Positions 40,846 to 50,252 of a stretch of 64,000 bases of DNA are shown here, piece by piece (the stretch's first letter is position 1; every line of letters starts with the position of its first letter). Origin of the DNA: Bacteroidia bacterium (GTDB lineage: Bacteria; Bacteroidota; Bacteroidia; J057); contig JAWPMV010000001.1 in assembly GCA_033391075.1 (NCBI GenBank), positions 496,001-560,000 of the forward strand, read 5' to 3'. The position numbers and the translations under genes are program-made. A model generated the notes under the pieces. That model searched no databases, had not been told where the DNA came from, and worked only from the letters and a program-made list of their open reading frames with translations.

Positions 40846-41607
40846 ATGATTAAATTCTTTTCCCTTTCTTACAGGGAAGCCAAGTCAAGCAAAGGAATTG
40901 GTATTGTTTTGCCTGTACTTTTGCTGACTCTATTTAGCTTTTCTTTTCAAACCACAGTTCTTGCTCAAAATGTACCCGTTTACGCCTATTACCAACCAGC
41001 AGAATTCGGAGATGGCGATGAAATCTCCATTCATGTAAAGTTAGGCAGTACCAACAATCAGGTCTTTTTCGCCCAGGCCCTTCAATTCAAAATCTCCTAC
41101 GATCTTTTTGAAATCAGTCCTGAATCCGAAATGGTGCAGGAAGCAGGATTTCTATCCTGGTTTGGGGGAGATGGGTATTATAGTGGAACCCAGTATGTAG
41201 ATCATGCCAATAAGCAGATCGTCGTGAATATGTTCAGGACGAATGGTCAGCCGATGTCTGGATTTGGCTATACAACGCGATTGAGTGGGATCATCGTAGA
41301 AATGGAAGAGATCATGGGCAAAACCAATCTCCAGCCGGGCGCTATTGAAGTAGCGATTATGGAGGATGTGAAAACTCGCCTGGGCATCAATTGGTCATTT
41401 TCAAGTGAAAACGATCAGATTTTATTGAGAAACTCTGGTGAGTCAGTGATCGAGGAGGTGAAAGTTTTCAATCTTGCCGGTCAGCTGGTTGCTGGAGGAC
41501 AGGGCTCATTTGAACAAATTTCAACTTCATCTTTGAGTCCTCAGGCTTATGTCCTGCATGTCAGAACTAATCAGGGAAGTTTCTCTGAGAAGATTCTGCT
41601 CAAATAA
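40846..41607 (+). CDS. Secreted protein with cohesin-like region and T9SS sorting domain
   Basis: 253 residues. A long signal peptide (about 1-41, ending VLAQ) with a charged N-region is followed by residues ~43-185 that resemble the cohesin/carbohydrate-binding-like beta sandwich (ISIHVKLGSTNNQVFFAQALQFKISYD, a pattern of ductile strands found in dockerin partners), though I would not claim dockerin binding. Residues ~190-253 are a T9SS C-terminal domain (VKVFNLAGQLVAGG, LSPQAYVLHVRT, ending FSEKILLK). The protein should be exported through the Por system. The leader hairpin suggests translational control. Confidence 0.78.
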   Translation: MIKFFSLSYREAKSSKGIGIVLPVLLLTLFSFSFQTTVLAQNVPVYAYYQPAEFGDGDEISIHVKLGSTNNQVFFAQALQFKISYDLFEISPESEMVQEAGFLSWFGGDGYYSGTQYVDHANKQIVVNMFRTNGQPMSGFGYTTRLSGIIVEMEEIMGKTNLQPGAIEVAIMEDVKTRLGINWSFSSENDQILLRNSGESVIEEVKVFNLAGQLVAGGQGSFEQISTSSLSPQAYVLHVRTNQGSFSEKILLK

Positions 41608-41629
41608 ACAAATAGATAGTCTTTATTAT

Positions 41630-41663
41630 AAAAGTGGCACACAGAATTTTGTGTGCCACTTTA
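41630..41663. terminator. Bidirectional terminator
   Basis: AAAGTGGCACACA (41631-41643) pairs with TGTGTGCCACTTT (41650-41662), with A and T tracts on both sides. It lies between the convergent T9SS cargo and acyl-CoA ligase genes and can serve both. Confidence 0.85.
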
Positions 41664-41676
41664 TTTTATGTTCTTC

Positions 41677-43224
41677 TTATAATTTTCTCAATTCCTTTTT
41701 AAGGATCTTACCGGTTGCAGACATCGGTAAGGCGTCGATAAATTCGATCACTCTTGGATATTTGTATGCAGCGATATTGGCTTTGGTAAAAGCCATGAGT
41801 TCCTCTTCAGAAATAGAGGCTCCTTCCTTTAATACTACATAGGCCTTGATTTCTTCCCCCATTTCATCATGCGGAATGCCGATCACGGCACATAGAGACA
41901 CCGCCTCATTCTTCATCATTACCTCTTCAACTTCTCTTGGATATACATTCAAGCCTCCCCGGATGATCATATCTTTGGTACGATCCACGATGTAGTAGAA
42001 TCCGTCCTCGTCTTTAATAGCTACATCTCCTGAGTGCAACCATCCACCAGCCAGCGTTTTTGCATTGGCTTCGGGCTTTTTATAATAGCCTTTCATGACA
42101 TTGTGCCCCCGGTAAAGCAGCTCTCCTTTTTCGCCTAATGGCACCTCCTTTCCATCATCATCTACCAACTTTACTTCAACCCCCCAAACCGGAGTACCTA
42201 TAGACCCTGGTTTACGGCCAATATTGAGATGGTTAAAAGTTACCACGGGTGAACCTTCAGACATGCCGTAGCCTTCTATGATGGGCACATCCATACGCGC
42301 TTCGAAGTCTTCCAGGACCTGTACGGGCAGAGAGGCTCCCCCAGAAGCACAAATCCGGAGCTTCTCGGAGATTTTCTTATAGTCGAACTTAGGTTCAGTA
42401 TAATTGAGAAGTCCCCAATACATAGTCGGCACACCTGCAAAAATGGAAATTTCATGTTTTTGCATCAGGCCAAAGACTGCCTCAGCATCAAACCGTGGCA
42501 GGAGTACCATACTGGCACCTTTATATATACCTGCATTCATCAATACCGTCATCGCAAAAATGTGAAAGAGCGGCAAGACGATCAGGACATTGTCATCATT
42601 GTGAATATCTACCAGATCAGCTGATAGAATGCCATTGAGCATGAGGTTGGAGTGAGTAAGCTCAGCCCCTTTGGGTCTGCCAGTGGTACCGGAAGTATAG
42701 ATAATTACAGCGGTATCTTCAGCACTGGTTTCTACGGTTTCAAAAGTTGGAGGCTGATTGGCCATGAGCATACCCATGGTTTGAGTGCCTTCTATGGGAG
42801 AAGGATCAGTGGGTTTGGGGGTGATCATGAAAAAATGCTCGCATTGAGGAGCTTCCTGAAAACCTGCATATCCCATTTCTCCCATGGGCAAATCTGCTGT
42901 ACCTACAAAACAGAAATATGCTTTTGCATCACTATCACTCAGGTGATAAGCTATTTCATCCTTTTTAAGCAATACACTTAGGGGAACTACTGCGGCGCCA
43001 GCCTTTAGTATACCAAAGTAAATGATCGGAAAATAGGGCAAGTTAAAACAGCTTAGGGCAACTTTATCACCCTTTTTGATGCCTTTCGCTTTTAACCCAT
43101 TGGCTACCTGATTCGCTGCTCCATTTATTTGAGCATAGTTCATCGTGGTATCCATAAAGGTGAAGGCATCTTTAGAAGCATAGCGACTCGCACTATCTTC
43201 AAGAATCACAGAGAGATTTAGCAT
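41677..43224 (-). CDS. Long-chain fatty-acid-CoA ligase family protein
   Basis: 515 residues, an adenylate-forming enzyme. The ATP-binding loop is YTSGTTGRPKG, followed by GYGMSEGSPVV, HSGDVAIKDEDGFYYIVDRT (A8 region), MIIRGGLNVYPREVEEV and the catalytic lysine in ATGKILKKELR at the C-terminus. The overall pattern matches FadD/4-coumarate-type CoA ligases, which activate carboxylic acids as acyl-AMP and then acyl-CoA. Chain-length preference is not visible. No beta-oxidation genes are adjacent. The gene is a single-gene unit that diverges from the barrel gene at 43374. Confidence 0.93.
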   Translation of the reverse strand: MLNLSVILEDSASRYASKDAFTFMDTTMNYAQINGAANQVANGLKAKGIKKGDKVALSCFNLPYFPIIYFGILKAGAAVVPLSVLLKKDEIAYHLSDSDAKAYFCFVGTADLPMGEMGYAGFQEAPQCEHFFMITPKPTDPSPIEGTQTMGMLMANQPPTFETVETSAEDTAVIIYTSGTTGRPKGAELTHSNLMLNGILSADLVDIHNDDNVLIVLPLFHIFAMTVLMNAGIYKGASMVLLPRFDAEAVFGLMQKHEISIFAGVPTMYWGLLNYTEPKFDYKKISEKLRICASGGASLPVQVLEDFEARMDVPIIEGYGMSEGSPVVTFNHLNIGRKPGSIGTPVWGVEVKLVDDDGKEVPLGEKGELLYRGHNVMKGYYKKPEANAKTLAGGWLHSGDVAIKDEDGFYYIVDRTKDMIIRGGLNVYPREVEEVMMKNEAVSLCAVIGIPHDEMGEEIKAYVVLKEGASISEEELMAFTKANIAAYKYPRVIEFIDALPMSATGKILKKELRKL

Positions 43225-43249
43225 AATTATTCGCTTTTGTCAGTAGTCT

Positions 43250-43282
43250 TTTGATTTGCTCTAAAATAAACATCTGTCTTTG
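43250..43282 (+). promoter_or_regulatory. Promoter of the gene at 43374
   Basis: TTTG (43250-43253), a 21-base spacer, then TGTCTTTG (43275-43282), one mismatch from TAnnTTTG. It lies downstream of the first in-frame ATG (43251), which argues that translation starts at 43374. Confidence 0.45.
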
Positions 43283-43373
43283 CATTTCAAGATTTTCTGA
43301 AAACATATTCAAAATTTATGTCATGGGACATTTTGGAGATTATTTCCGTTCTTTGAATAAGCAATTCATATCC

Positions 43374-44681
43374 ATGCAAAACAGATATACTCTATTAATC
43401 CTACTTTTCTGCATTTTGTTTTCGGGGAATGCAGCTTCACTTTATGCTCATGCAGCATTTAAGCCCGGATATTATGTCAAAACTGCCCAGGACACCGTTT
43501 GGGGCCTTGTAAAAGTTAGCTCCCGGGAAGAGTTTGAGAAAACATGCTCATTTAAAGGCAGTCTTTCTGATGCTGTTCAGGTTCTCAGTCCGGAAGATAT
43601 CAGTGCATATGGCATCACGGGTACAAAAATCTTCAGAAGTCAAAAGGTCAATGACTCGACCGATTATCGCGTCTTTATGGAGTTATTGCAGAATGGACGG
43701 GTGAACCTCTATCGCTATACGGATCGTTTCTTCCTTGAATACGATCAAAATCAAAAATTTGAAGAACTCAAATCAACGGAGCTTACCTATAATAGGGGCT
43801 ATCGAGTGTATAAAGAAACCAAGCACGAATATGCCGATGTCCTGAAGGAAGCTATGGCAGACTGTCCCAATGTCGCCTATCCTATTTCCAGTGGCAGGAG
43901 GCGCTTGTTGATTCGAGAGAGAGATTTGATGAAAGTGGTAGAAGACTATCACAATTGTTTTAGAGAAAGGGCCAAACGACCCGATCCCCGTGAAAGCTCA
44001 GAATTGAGGGTGGGTTTTATGGTAGGTTTCAATGTAAGCCGTATTAATTTTTCTCCCAGATCTCCCTTCAATTCGGTCAATGAGTTTGATGATAATAGTA
44101 TTTACTCTCTCGTAAATACTGATTATGAGTCTTCTATGGCTCCGGCTTTTGGATTTAGCCTGGACCTGGAGTTCCCAAGGAATAGATCCGGGATCGGATT
44201 TCGGGGAGAATTCATGTACTATCCTACACGCTTCAATGGTAATAATGAGTTTTTTATTCCTTTCAATACCCAAAGCAATATTCGCGATGAACTGGAAATA
44301 CGCCTGCATAGAATCTCTTTTCCATTAGGGCTGAAAAAGCGACTGGGAAATGAAAGCAGTCCTTTTTATATGATAGTGGGTATTTCGCCACTATTTAATG
44401 TCGGTCGAAATTTTGTAATCTTTCGGGAAACAGAGCCGCTCAACAATCCCAGTGGATTTAATACCACAAACAACATATGGAGTACCAATGACTTTGAGTT
44501 GACTATGTGGGGAAAATTTGGTTTTACTTTATGGGGAGGACAGGGCAATGAAAAAATGAATTTTGAGCTCCGTCTGGAACATGCCAGCCGCAACGATAAT
44601 CTTTTCGGAGGTTTTGCCTCCGTGAGTCGAAATCGATATCAGACTCAGAGCCTCTCGGCCATGTTCAATTATCTTTTCTGA
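43374..44681 (+). CDS. Outer-membrane beta-barrel protein with N-terminal domain
   Basis: 435 residues from the ATG at 43374, which opens a clear signal peptide (MQNRYTLLILLFCILFSGNA); the frame upstream to 43251 lacks signal-peptide features and lies across the promoter. Residues ~25-215 form a mostly soluble N-terminal domain starting FKPGYYVKTAQDTVWGLVKV, common in Bacteroidota proteins of unknown function. Residues ~220-435 are amphipathic strands with aromatic ends (GFMVGFNVSRINF, RLEHASRNDNLF), ending in a terminal strand LSAMFNYLF with the C-terminal Phe favoured by the BAM complex. The stop codon directly abuts that of the convergent gene. Confidence 0.75.
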   Translation: MQNRYTLLILLFCILFSGNAASLYAHAAFKPGYYVKTAQDTVWGLVKVSSREEFEKTCSFKGSLSDAVQVLSPEDISAYGITGTKIFRSQKVNDSTDYRVFMELLQNGRVNLYRYTDRFFLEYDQNQKFEELKSTELTYNRGYRVYKETKHEYADVLKEAMADCPNVAYPISSGRRRLLIRERDLMKVVEDYHNCFRERAKRPDPRESSELRVGFMVGFNVSRINFSPRSPFNSVNEFDDNSIYSLVNTDYESSMAPAFGFSLDLEFPRNRSGIGFRGEFMYYPTRFNGNNEFFIPFNTQSNIRDELEIRLHRISFPLGLKKRLGNESSPFYMIVGISPLFNVGRNFVIFRETEPLNNPSGFNTTNNIWSTNDFELTMWGKFGFTLWGGQGNEKMNFELRLEHASRNDNLFGGFASVSRNRYQTQSLSAMFNYLF

Positions 44682-46949
44682 TTAAAGATTCAGCCAATAG
44701 GTCAATTTTGCGACGATCCCACGATTTCTTACACTAAACTGACTGAATGGGTCGGTCAGGTAGTTGTCGGTATACACCAGAAAGAAATCTGAGACAGGTG
44801 CAAATCTCCACTGAAATCTGGCATTGATGTTCAGGTTGTCGATCTGATTGTTGTATTGGATGAAAGTGGTCAGGAAGAGGTTTTTGGAGAATGTCAGATC
44901 AATTCTGGGGCCGACCAACCAAAGATCTTTTGCCACAAAAGGAGCTGCCAGGTCAATATGGTTATAGGAAAATGCCAGAGCTACAGAACCATAGGGCTGA
45001 AAACGAACCCCCATTTGTCCATCCAGACCTGCCCTGAAGCCATTAAAAAATTGTCCCACGGTCGGCTGGATCTGGTAATTGAAAACCTTTCGCTGATCGG
45101 AGGTATAGCTGGCAGATATGGCAAAGTAATCATAAGTGTTACCTGCCGGAAGGAAAATTCCATCTTCCTGAAGCCGTGTCGGATCAAAATCATTGAATAG
45201 GAAAACCCGGTCGTAAGAAAGTTCTACCGCTCCTCGGGCTGTATTTTTAAAATTCAATTCCCAACTCACTTCTGAACCGCGATCTGCCAGGGTCCAGGGC
45301 GCAAGCAAGGTATCTCCGTCATTGCCTACTTTGATGATCTCCCGATAATCCACATTGATGCTATGATTGCTCAATGGGCCTGTAGCTGGATAGAAGAACA
45401 ATTCAAATTCCGGGCTCCAGAGGAAATAGTCTCTACGAGGAACAAAGCCTACCTCTGCTTCATATCCTTCTCCCACATAGCTAAATGCTGCCTCCAATCG
45501 ATAATCTCTTCTCAGGTACTCAACCTGAGTGAAGTGCATAAATTTATCTTTCTTATCACCCGGAGTAAAGGCCTGATGCTGGGCTACTTTTCCACTCCAT
45601 CGATTATTGGCAGATCCTATTCTGTATTCTAAACCGGCAACGCGATTGTAATTATTGAAACTGCCTCCTGCTTCGGAAGGATTAACCGCATCTTTATTGA
45701 CAAAAATAAAGGAGAGGTTAGATCGGTTAAAGACCTGTTGTTGTAAAGCAGCTACCGTATAGTTAAATCCCGGCAAACCACTGGCTTCCTGGCTGGCGGT
45801 CTGCATATTGAGAACTCCAATTCTGAGTTTATCATTTACTGCACCGCTTAAACGGGCTCCATAAAGAATTGGGTTCTGAAAATTCTGTCCGGTAGCAGTG
45901 TCGATCCCAACTCCAATTCTTCGGGAGAAGAATGGATTTACTCTCCGGTTGCCAAAGCTGCTGAAGAGGTCCGCATTCTCCAGAAAAAACTGTCGTCTCT
46001 CGGGAAAAAATATCTCAAAACGATCGAGATTGGTAACCTGTTGATCGACCTCCACTTGTGAAAAGTCCGGATTGATTGTCAGGTCAAGATTGAGGGCAGA
46101 GGTTACACCTATCTTTGCATCTCCTCCAAAATTACCGGTAAAATCAGCACCATCCTGCTCTATATCTGTAAAATCCCGGGAAGCTCCTCCAATCAGGTAG
46201 GGAATCAAGCTGATGTTGGGTCCTGATTTCTTCAGGGGTTGATCCCATTTCATCTTGCCCATAAAGCCCAGGTCCATAATGATCTGGTTTCTGGGGATAC
46301 GTGTCCAGGTTGAAATTTCCCCGTCATGCGTGTCAAATCGGTAGCTATTGAAACGCCACTCATCAGAGCCTTCTTTGAAACGCAGGGTTTTGAAAGGAAT
46401 GGCCATTTCAGCTACCCAGTAGCCTTCATGAATTTTAGATTCACCAAACCATTTGTTGTCCCAGGATTCGAGAAAATCCCCAAATTGTCTACCTCCATTT
46501 GAAATGATGGCTTCTCTTCTTACTCCATATGGATTTATCCCAAAAAGGAAGGCATTGGTTCTGTCGCTATAGGTATCAAAAAGTACGCTGATATTATCAG
46601 TCCCAAAGAAGTCAAAATCTCTTTTCAGGGAGTTGATGATATGATTATCTGCTTTCGCATAGCACTTGATTCCTACATAGAGGTTTTCCTCATCATAGAC
46701 CATATAGATCTCTGTAGGTGCCTGTGCGCCGGAAGTATCAGCTGGAAATTGTTGGAAAAAATTGCGGGCAGGAACTCCTTGTCTCCAGGAGGCTTCATTG
46801 AGATTCCCATCCAGTACAATTTCGTCCTGGGCTTCTACTACTTTTATCTCAGGCTGGATCAGATTTAACCTGGATTGTGGGGATTGGGCAGAAAGAAAAT
46901 ATAGCCCCAGTAATAGGATCGATAGCGTTAGAAGAGCCTTCTTTTTCAT
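44682..46949 (-). CDS. DUF5916 protein with CBM9-like N-terminal domain
   Basis: 755 residues with a signal peptide (1-21). Residues ~33-220 match the carbohydrate-binding-9-like sandwich (EIVLDGNLNEASWRQGVPA, YDEENLYVGIKCYAK). Residues ~235-755 match DUF5916: FFPERRQFFLENADLF, GARLSGAVNDKLRIGVLNMQT and a series of barrel strands to the end. This two-domain layout is common in Bacteroidota; a role in surface sugar or peptide handling has been suggested but not shown. An exact TATCTTTG lies 9 bases before the ATG, so the transcript is nearly leaderless. Its stop codon abuts that of the convergent barrel gene with zero spacing and no terminator. Confidence 0.9.
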   Translation of the reverse strand: MKKKALLTLSILLLGLYFLSAQSPQSRLNLIQPEIKVVEAQDEIVLDGNLNEASWRQGVPARNFFQQFPADTSGAQAPTEIYMVYDEENLYVGIKCYAKADNHIINSLKRDFDFFGTDNISVLFDTYSDRTNAFLFGINPYGVRREAIISNGGRQFGDFLESWDNKWFGESKIHEGYWVAEMAIPFKTLRFKEGSDEWRFNSYRFDTHDGEISTWTRIPRNQIIMDLGFMGKMKWDQPLKKSGPNISLIPYLIGGASRDFTDIEQDGADFTGNFGGDAKIGVTSALNLDLTINPDFSQVEVDQQVTNLDRFEIFFPERRQFFLENADLFSSFGNRRVNPFFSRRIGVGIDTATGQNFQNPILYGARLSGAVNDKLRIGVLNMQTASQEASGLPGFNYTVAALQQQVFNRSNLSFIFVNKDAVNPSEAGGSFNNYNRVAGLEYRIGSANNRWSGKVAQHQAFTPGDKKDKFMHFTQVEYLRRDYRLEAAFSYVGEGYEAEVGFVPRRDYFLWSPEFELFFYPATGPLSNHSINVDYREIIKVGNDGDTLLAPWTLADRGSEVSWELNFKNTARGAVELSYDRVFLFNDFDPTRLQEDGIFLPAGNTYDYFAISASYTSDQRKVFNYQIQPTVGQFFNGFRAGLDGQMGVRFQPYGSVALAFSYNHIDLAAPFVAKDLWLVGPRIDLTFSKNLFLTTFIQYNNQIDNLNINARFQWRFAPVSDFFLVYTDNYLTDPFSQFSVRNRGIVAKLTYWLNL

Positions 46950-46957
46950 AATGTGTG

Positions 46958-46965
46958 CAAAGATA
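46958..46965 (-). promoter_or_regulatory. -7 element of the DUF5916 gene
   Basis: On the minus strand TATCTTTG (46965-46958) matches TAnnTTTG exactly, with TTTT at the -33 position 19 bases upstream. The ATG is at 46949, so transcription would begin only a few bases before the start codon. Confidence 0.5.
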
Positions 46966-47111
46966 ATATTGAACTGATAGAGCGAAAAGTTGTTTGCCCG
47001 ACAGAAAGTATCGGCTGTCGATTAGATAATGCCTTTGTCGATTAGCGTTTCTTACTTTCTTGCTGGGTGGAAAATTCTATTATCTTGTATTTAGCCTTTA
47101 ACCCAAAGACT

Positions 47112-47507
47112 ATGTATAAAACCTTAACCTTCTCTCTCGTATTCTTCCTGTTTTTTTCTTCAGCTATGATAGGCCAGGAAGAAAAAAGCGATCCGGACCT
47201 CGCCACATTTGAACTCTCTGACATGCTGAAGAAGCTGGATGAAAGTGGTAGACCCTGGACGCCCGTTATGCAAGGGCAAAATGTGCTCACGGGAGTCTAT
47301 CGCCTCAAAGCCGGTACTGAAGACAAACAAAGCCCGCATGCTACGGATGAAGTCTATTATGCCGTATCCGGCAAAGCAAAATTTCGAGTAGGTGAAGAAG
47401 TGGTGGAGGTAAAAGCGGGAAGTATCCTATTTGTCAAAGCAGAGGCGAGCCATCAATTCTTTGATATCGAAGAGGATTTGGTGTTAGTGGTTTTCTTTGA
47501 TAAATAA
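47112..47507 (+). CDS. Small exported cupin-domain protein
   Basis: 131 residues from the ATG at 47112; the frame upstream to 47067 adds 15 residues in front of the signal peptide. Signal peptide 1-20 (ending AMIGQ). Residues ~45-131 are a single cupin barrel: SPHATDEVYYAVSGKAKFRV contains the first motif with His and Glu, and KAGSILFVKAEASHQFF the second motif with His. These residues can bind a metal. The substrate is unknown. An octamer-repeat hairpin directly follows the gene. Confidence 0.85.
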   Translation: MYKTLTFSLVFFLFFSSAMIGQEEKSDPDLATFELSDMLKKLDESGRPWTPVMQGQNVLTGVYRLKAGTEDKQSPHATDEVYYAVSGKAKFRVGEEVVEVKAGSILFVKAEASHQFFDIEEDLVLVVFFDK

Positions 47508-47523
47508 AACAAAATGTGCGCTC

Positions 47524-47579
47524 GTGTTCTGGTTACTTTCTAAGAAAGTAAACCCGAACACCAGAACACATGAACACTG
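47524..47579. repeat. Hairpin with tandem GAACACnn octamers
   Basis: Outer arms GTGTTCTGG (47524-47532) and CCAGAACAC (47561-47569) and inner arms TTACTTTC (47533-47540) and GAAAGTAA (47544-47551) are each perfectly complementary. The right side carries a 9-base insertion and three tandem 8-base units ending in GAACAC (47554-47577), the same unit seen at 21047. It lies between the convergent cupin and TonB-receptor genes and probably terminates both. Confidence 0.75.
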
Positions 47580-47581
47580 CG

Positions 47582-50071
47582 TTAAAACCCTTCTTCAAAA
47601 TCTCCTCCCTCATTGCCTCCGCTACGTCCGCGGCGACGATCTTTTTTCTGATTGAGGCGGTAGGAGAAGGTGAAATACATCTGACGACGCGCTCTCCACT
47701 GTCCTTCATTGTAGATATAAAAGTTATCCCCGAAGGATTCGGATTTGTAGCGCATGGTATTGAAGAGGTCGCTCATGCGGAAGCTGATGGTAGCTTTTTT
47801 CTCCAGAATATCCTTATTGATACCAAAATCAGTGAAGAGGATGGCTTTCCTTTGCCCCTGAGCGGTATTTTGAGGTCCGCGGTAGTTCACCATGAACTGG
47901 ATATTGAGATCTCTTTTCAAAGAGAAGCGGGTATTGAATCTGCTACTGTAGGAAAAGAAGGTATTGTTTGCATCAAATCCCAAATTGCCTCCATTAAGGG
48001 TTGCATAGAAAGCATTGGCATTCCAGGTGATGTCCACCCATTTAGCGGGACGATAGGTCCAGGAAACTTCTGCTCCCCAATCATCACGACTATTCAGGTT
48101 TTGTGGACGAGAGATATTTACTCCATCATCAGTGAGGGTATTGATTCGGCTGATAACTCCTTCTGAATGTCTATAGTAAAGGCTGCTGCTCAGGGTGCTT
48201 TTTTTCCAATACTTGATGTTTCCAATCTCAAAGGCATCTGCAAATTCCGGATCCAGATCGGGATTTCCACTTCTCACACTAAGGGGATTGCTGAAGGTGA
48301 AAAATGGATTGAGGTAGCGGAAACGAGGTCTTCTCAATCTCCGGCTGTAGCTGATCTGAATATTGTTGCCTTCTGCCAATTCATAGCTCAGGAAGGCAGA
48401 GGGAAAGAAGTTGCCATAATTCTTTTCATTCTTCTCATTGGTATCTCTGAGTAGGGTGCCAATGTCAGTATATTCATACCGCATACCTCCCTGATAACTG
48501 AATTTGCCCAACTTATCTCCTATGGTTGCATAGACGGCATGGATGGCCTCGTCGTAGACAAAGTCATTGCTGAGATTTTCTAGCAGTTCCCAACTTTGGC
48601 TCTCATTGTCAAATTCCTCTACCTGGTAGTCATTTTCTATCTTACGAATGCTGCCTCTATAGCCGAGTTCTATTTTTCCCTCCTTTTTGAAAGGCTGGGT
48701 ATAGTCAATTCGTAATGAACCATCTTTTTGAGCTTCCTCATTACCGATTAGCTGCTCAAGGATGGTTTGAGGAATGATTTCACCCAATGGATCATAGTCC
48801 TCCTGGATAGCATCCATGTTTTCAGCTTCTACCTCATCTTCATAGACAAAATCGATGGTCAGTTTTTGGCCCTCTCTTGCAAATTTTTGTTCGAAAGTAA
48901 GGTTGTAGTCAATGCTCGTGTCGTCCTCAGCTTCTTCATTTAGCCTTAAAGTAGACCCGATAAGAGAGGAAGTATTATCAAAGCGTGTATAATCTATATT
49001 GCTGCTATTAAAGCCGTCCCCCTTTCTCAAAACTACCGAACCGGTCAAGGTAGCATTGGGATTCAGGTTGTAATCCATCCCGAATCTCAGGTTACCCGAA
49101 TAGCCTCCACGGAAACTCTTCTGATTCTGATTTAACTGGCTGGATAATTCACCGAAATCATCATAAAGGATTCTTCTCTCCAGAGAGGTTCGTGGGGTGT
49201 TTCTGTATCTTCCACCCAGACTTCCAAAGAAATTTACTTTTTCTCTTCGGTGGTTGAGGTTGATAGAAAGGTTGTGGGCATCCGGAATTCCATATGTTCC
49301 ATTAAAGGAACCATTCCAGCCGTTTCTACGATCTTTCTTTAAAATAATATTCAGGATACCCGATGAACCTTCTGCTTGATACCGTGCTGATGGATTGGTA
49401 ATGATTTCTACTTTTTCTATCATGTCTGCGCTCAACTGCTTTAGCGCATCAGGGCCAGCTAAACTGGAGGGTTTGCCATTTACCAGAATTCGTACTCCTT
49501 CATTTCCTCTAAGACTCACATTTCCATCTATATCAACTGAGACGGAAGGAATATTATCCAGGAGATCAGATGCAGAGCCTCCCAGGTTTGCCAGGTCTTT
49601 TCCAACATTGAAAATCTTTTTATCCAGGGCAAACTCCATATTGCTCTTTTCCACTACGATATCTATTTCATCGAGGGTAGTGGTTTTTACCGCTAGTTGG
49701 ATGATGGGGATTTTTTGGAACGGTCTATCTTCACTCAGAATGATATTGGGGATGTAAACCGTTTCAAATCCAATAAAACTGGCTTTGAGGATGTATTCTC
49801 CCGGACCTGCAGTCAGTTCGAAACTGCCTTTAGCATTAGTTACGGTTCCACTTACTTGGCTGGAGTCTTTGGATTGTAACAACAGAAGAGTAACATATTC
49901 CATTTGCTGAGTTGTTTCAGCATGGATGACTTTCCCTACAATTTTGAGACTCGGAGATTTGGGAGCTCCACTTCTTCCCCCTCTTTGGGCAAAGAGAGAT
50001 TGAGAAAAAAGTAGGCTTCCCAACAAAAGGATGCTTAAAGAGTGTCTTAGGGGCAGCTTGATAAATCTCAT
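47582..50071 (-). CDS. TonB-dependent-receptor-like outer-membrane protein
   Basis: 829 residues with a signal peptide (1-28). Residues ~42-125 form a carboxypeptidase-regulatory-like domain (KIVGKVIHAETTQQMEYV, GSFELTAGPGEYILKASFIGF), residues ~150-235 a plug-like domain (LLDNIPSVSVDIDGNVSLRG, EKVEIITNPSARYQAEGSSG) and the rest a large barrel of the outer-membrane beta-barrel family. Most homologues have unknown substrates, and no SusD partner is adjacent, so it is not a SusC. Basic Gly/Arg-rich segments occur both after the signal peptide (QRGGRSGAPK) and as a C-terminal tail (RRRGRSGGNEGG) after the last strand, which is odd for a barrel. Confidence 0.9.
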   Translation of the reverse strand: MRFIKLPLRHSLSILLLGSLLFSQSLFAQRGGRSGAPKSPSLKIVGKVIHAETTQQMEYVTLLLLQSKDSSQVSGTVTNAKGSFELTAGPGEYILKASFIGFETVYIPNIILSEDRPFQKIPIIQLAVKTTTLDEIDIVVEKSNMEFALDKKIFNVGKDLANLGGSASDLLDNIPSVSVDIDGNVSLRGNEGVRILVNGKPSSLAGPDALKQLSADMIEKVEIITNPSARYQAEGSSGILNIILKKDRRNGWNGSFNGTYGIPDAHNLSINLNHRREKVNFFGSLGGRYRNTPRTSLERRILYDDFGELSSQLNQNQKSFRGGYSGNLRFGMDYNLNPNATLTGSVVLRKGDGFNSSNIDYTRFDNTSSLIGSTLRLNEEAEDDTSIDYNLTFEQKFAREGQKLTIDFVYEDEVEAENMDAIQEDYDPLGEIIPQTILEQLIGNEEAQKDGSLRIDYTQPFKKEGKIELGYRGSIRKIENDYQVEEFDNESQSWELLENLSNDFVYDEAIHAVYATIGDKLGKFSYQGGMRYEYTDIGTLLRDTNEKNEKNYGNFFPSAFLSYELAEGNNIQISYSRRLRRPRFRYLNPFFTFSNPLSVRSGNPDLDPEFADAFEIGNIKYWKKSTLSSSLYYRHSEGVISRINTLTDDGVNISRPQNLNSRDDWGAEVSWTYRPAKWVDITWNANAFYATLNGGNLGFDANNTFFSYSSRFNTRFSLKRDLNIQFMVNYRGPQNTAQGQRKAILFTDFGINKDILEKKATISFRMSDLFNTMRYKSESFGDNFYIYNEGQWRARRQMYFTFSYRLNQKKDRRRGRSGGNEGGDFEEGF

Positions 50072-50112
50072 AAGGGTGAGATGATGACGTGTGTTATTTA
50101 TTCTTTCTATCT

Positions 50113-50128
50113 AAGGCAAGATTGCCTT
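50113..50128. promoter_or_regulatory. Short dyad upstream of the TonB-receptor-like gene
   Basis: AAGGCAA and TTGCCTT (50113-50119 and 50122-50128) with a 2-base centre, followed on the plus strand by GTTTTCTTA, 42 bases upstream of the ATG at 50071. It could be an operator or a weak terminator of the upstream minus-strand kinase gene. Confidence 0.35.
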
Positions 50129-50252
50129 GTTTTCTTATAGAAATTAGACCGCAAATACCGTCATTTCATTCCACTAATTAAGTTGAATCATCTAGAGAAT
50201 CCTGCATTTGGAAGATAATAAATAAGAGGTGGTTATTTCATGGCTTTCCTTC

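Noticed and set aside
43251-43373. Upstream start for the barrel protein gene at 43374
   Set aside because: The extension precedes a complete signal peptide and overlaps the predicted promoter.
47570-48166. 198-codon plus-strand frame
   Set aside because: It runs antisense to the 3' end of the TonB-receptor-like gene; the receptor frame has a clear family match and this one has none.
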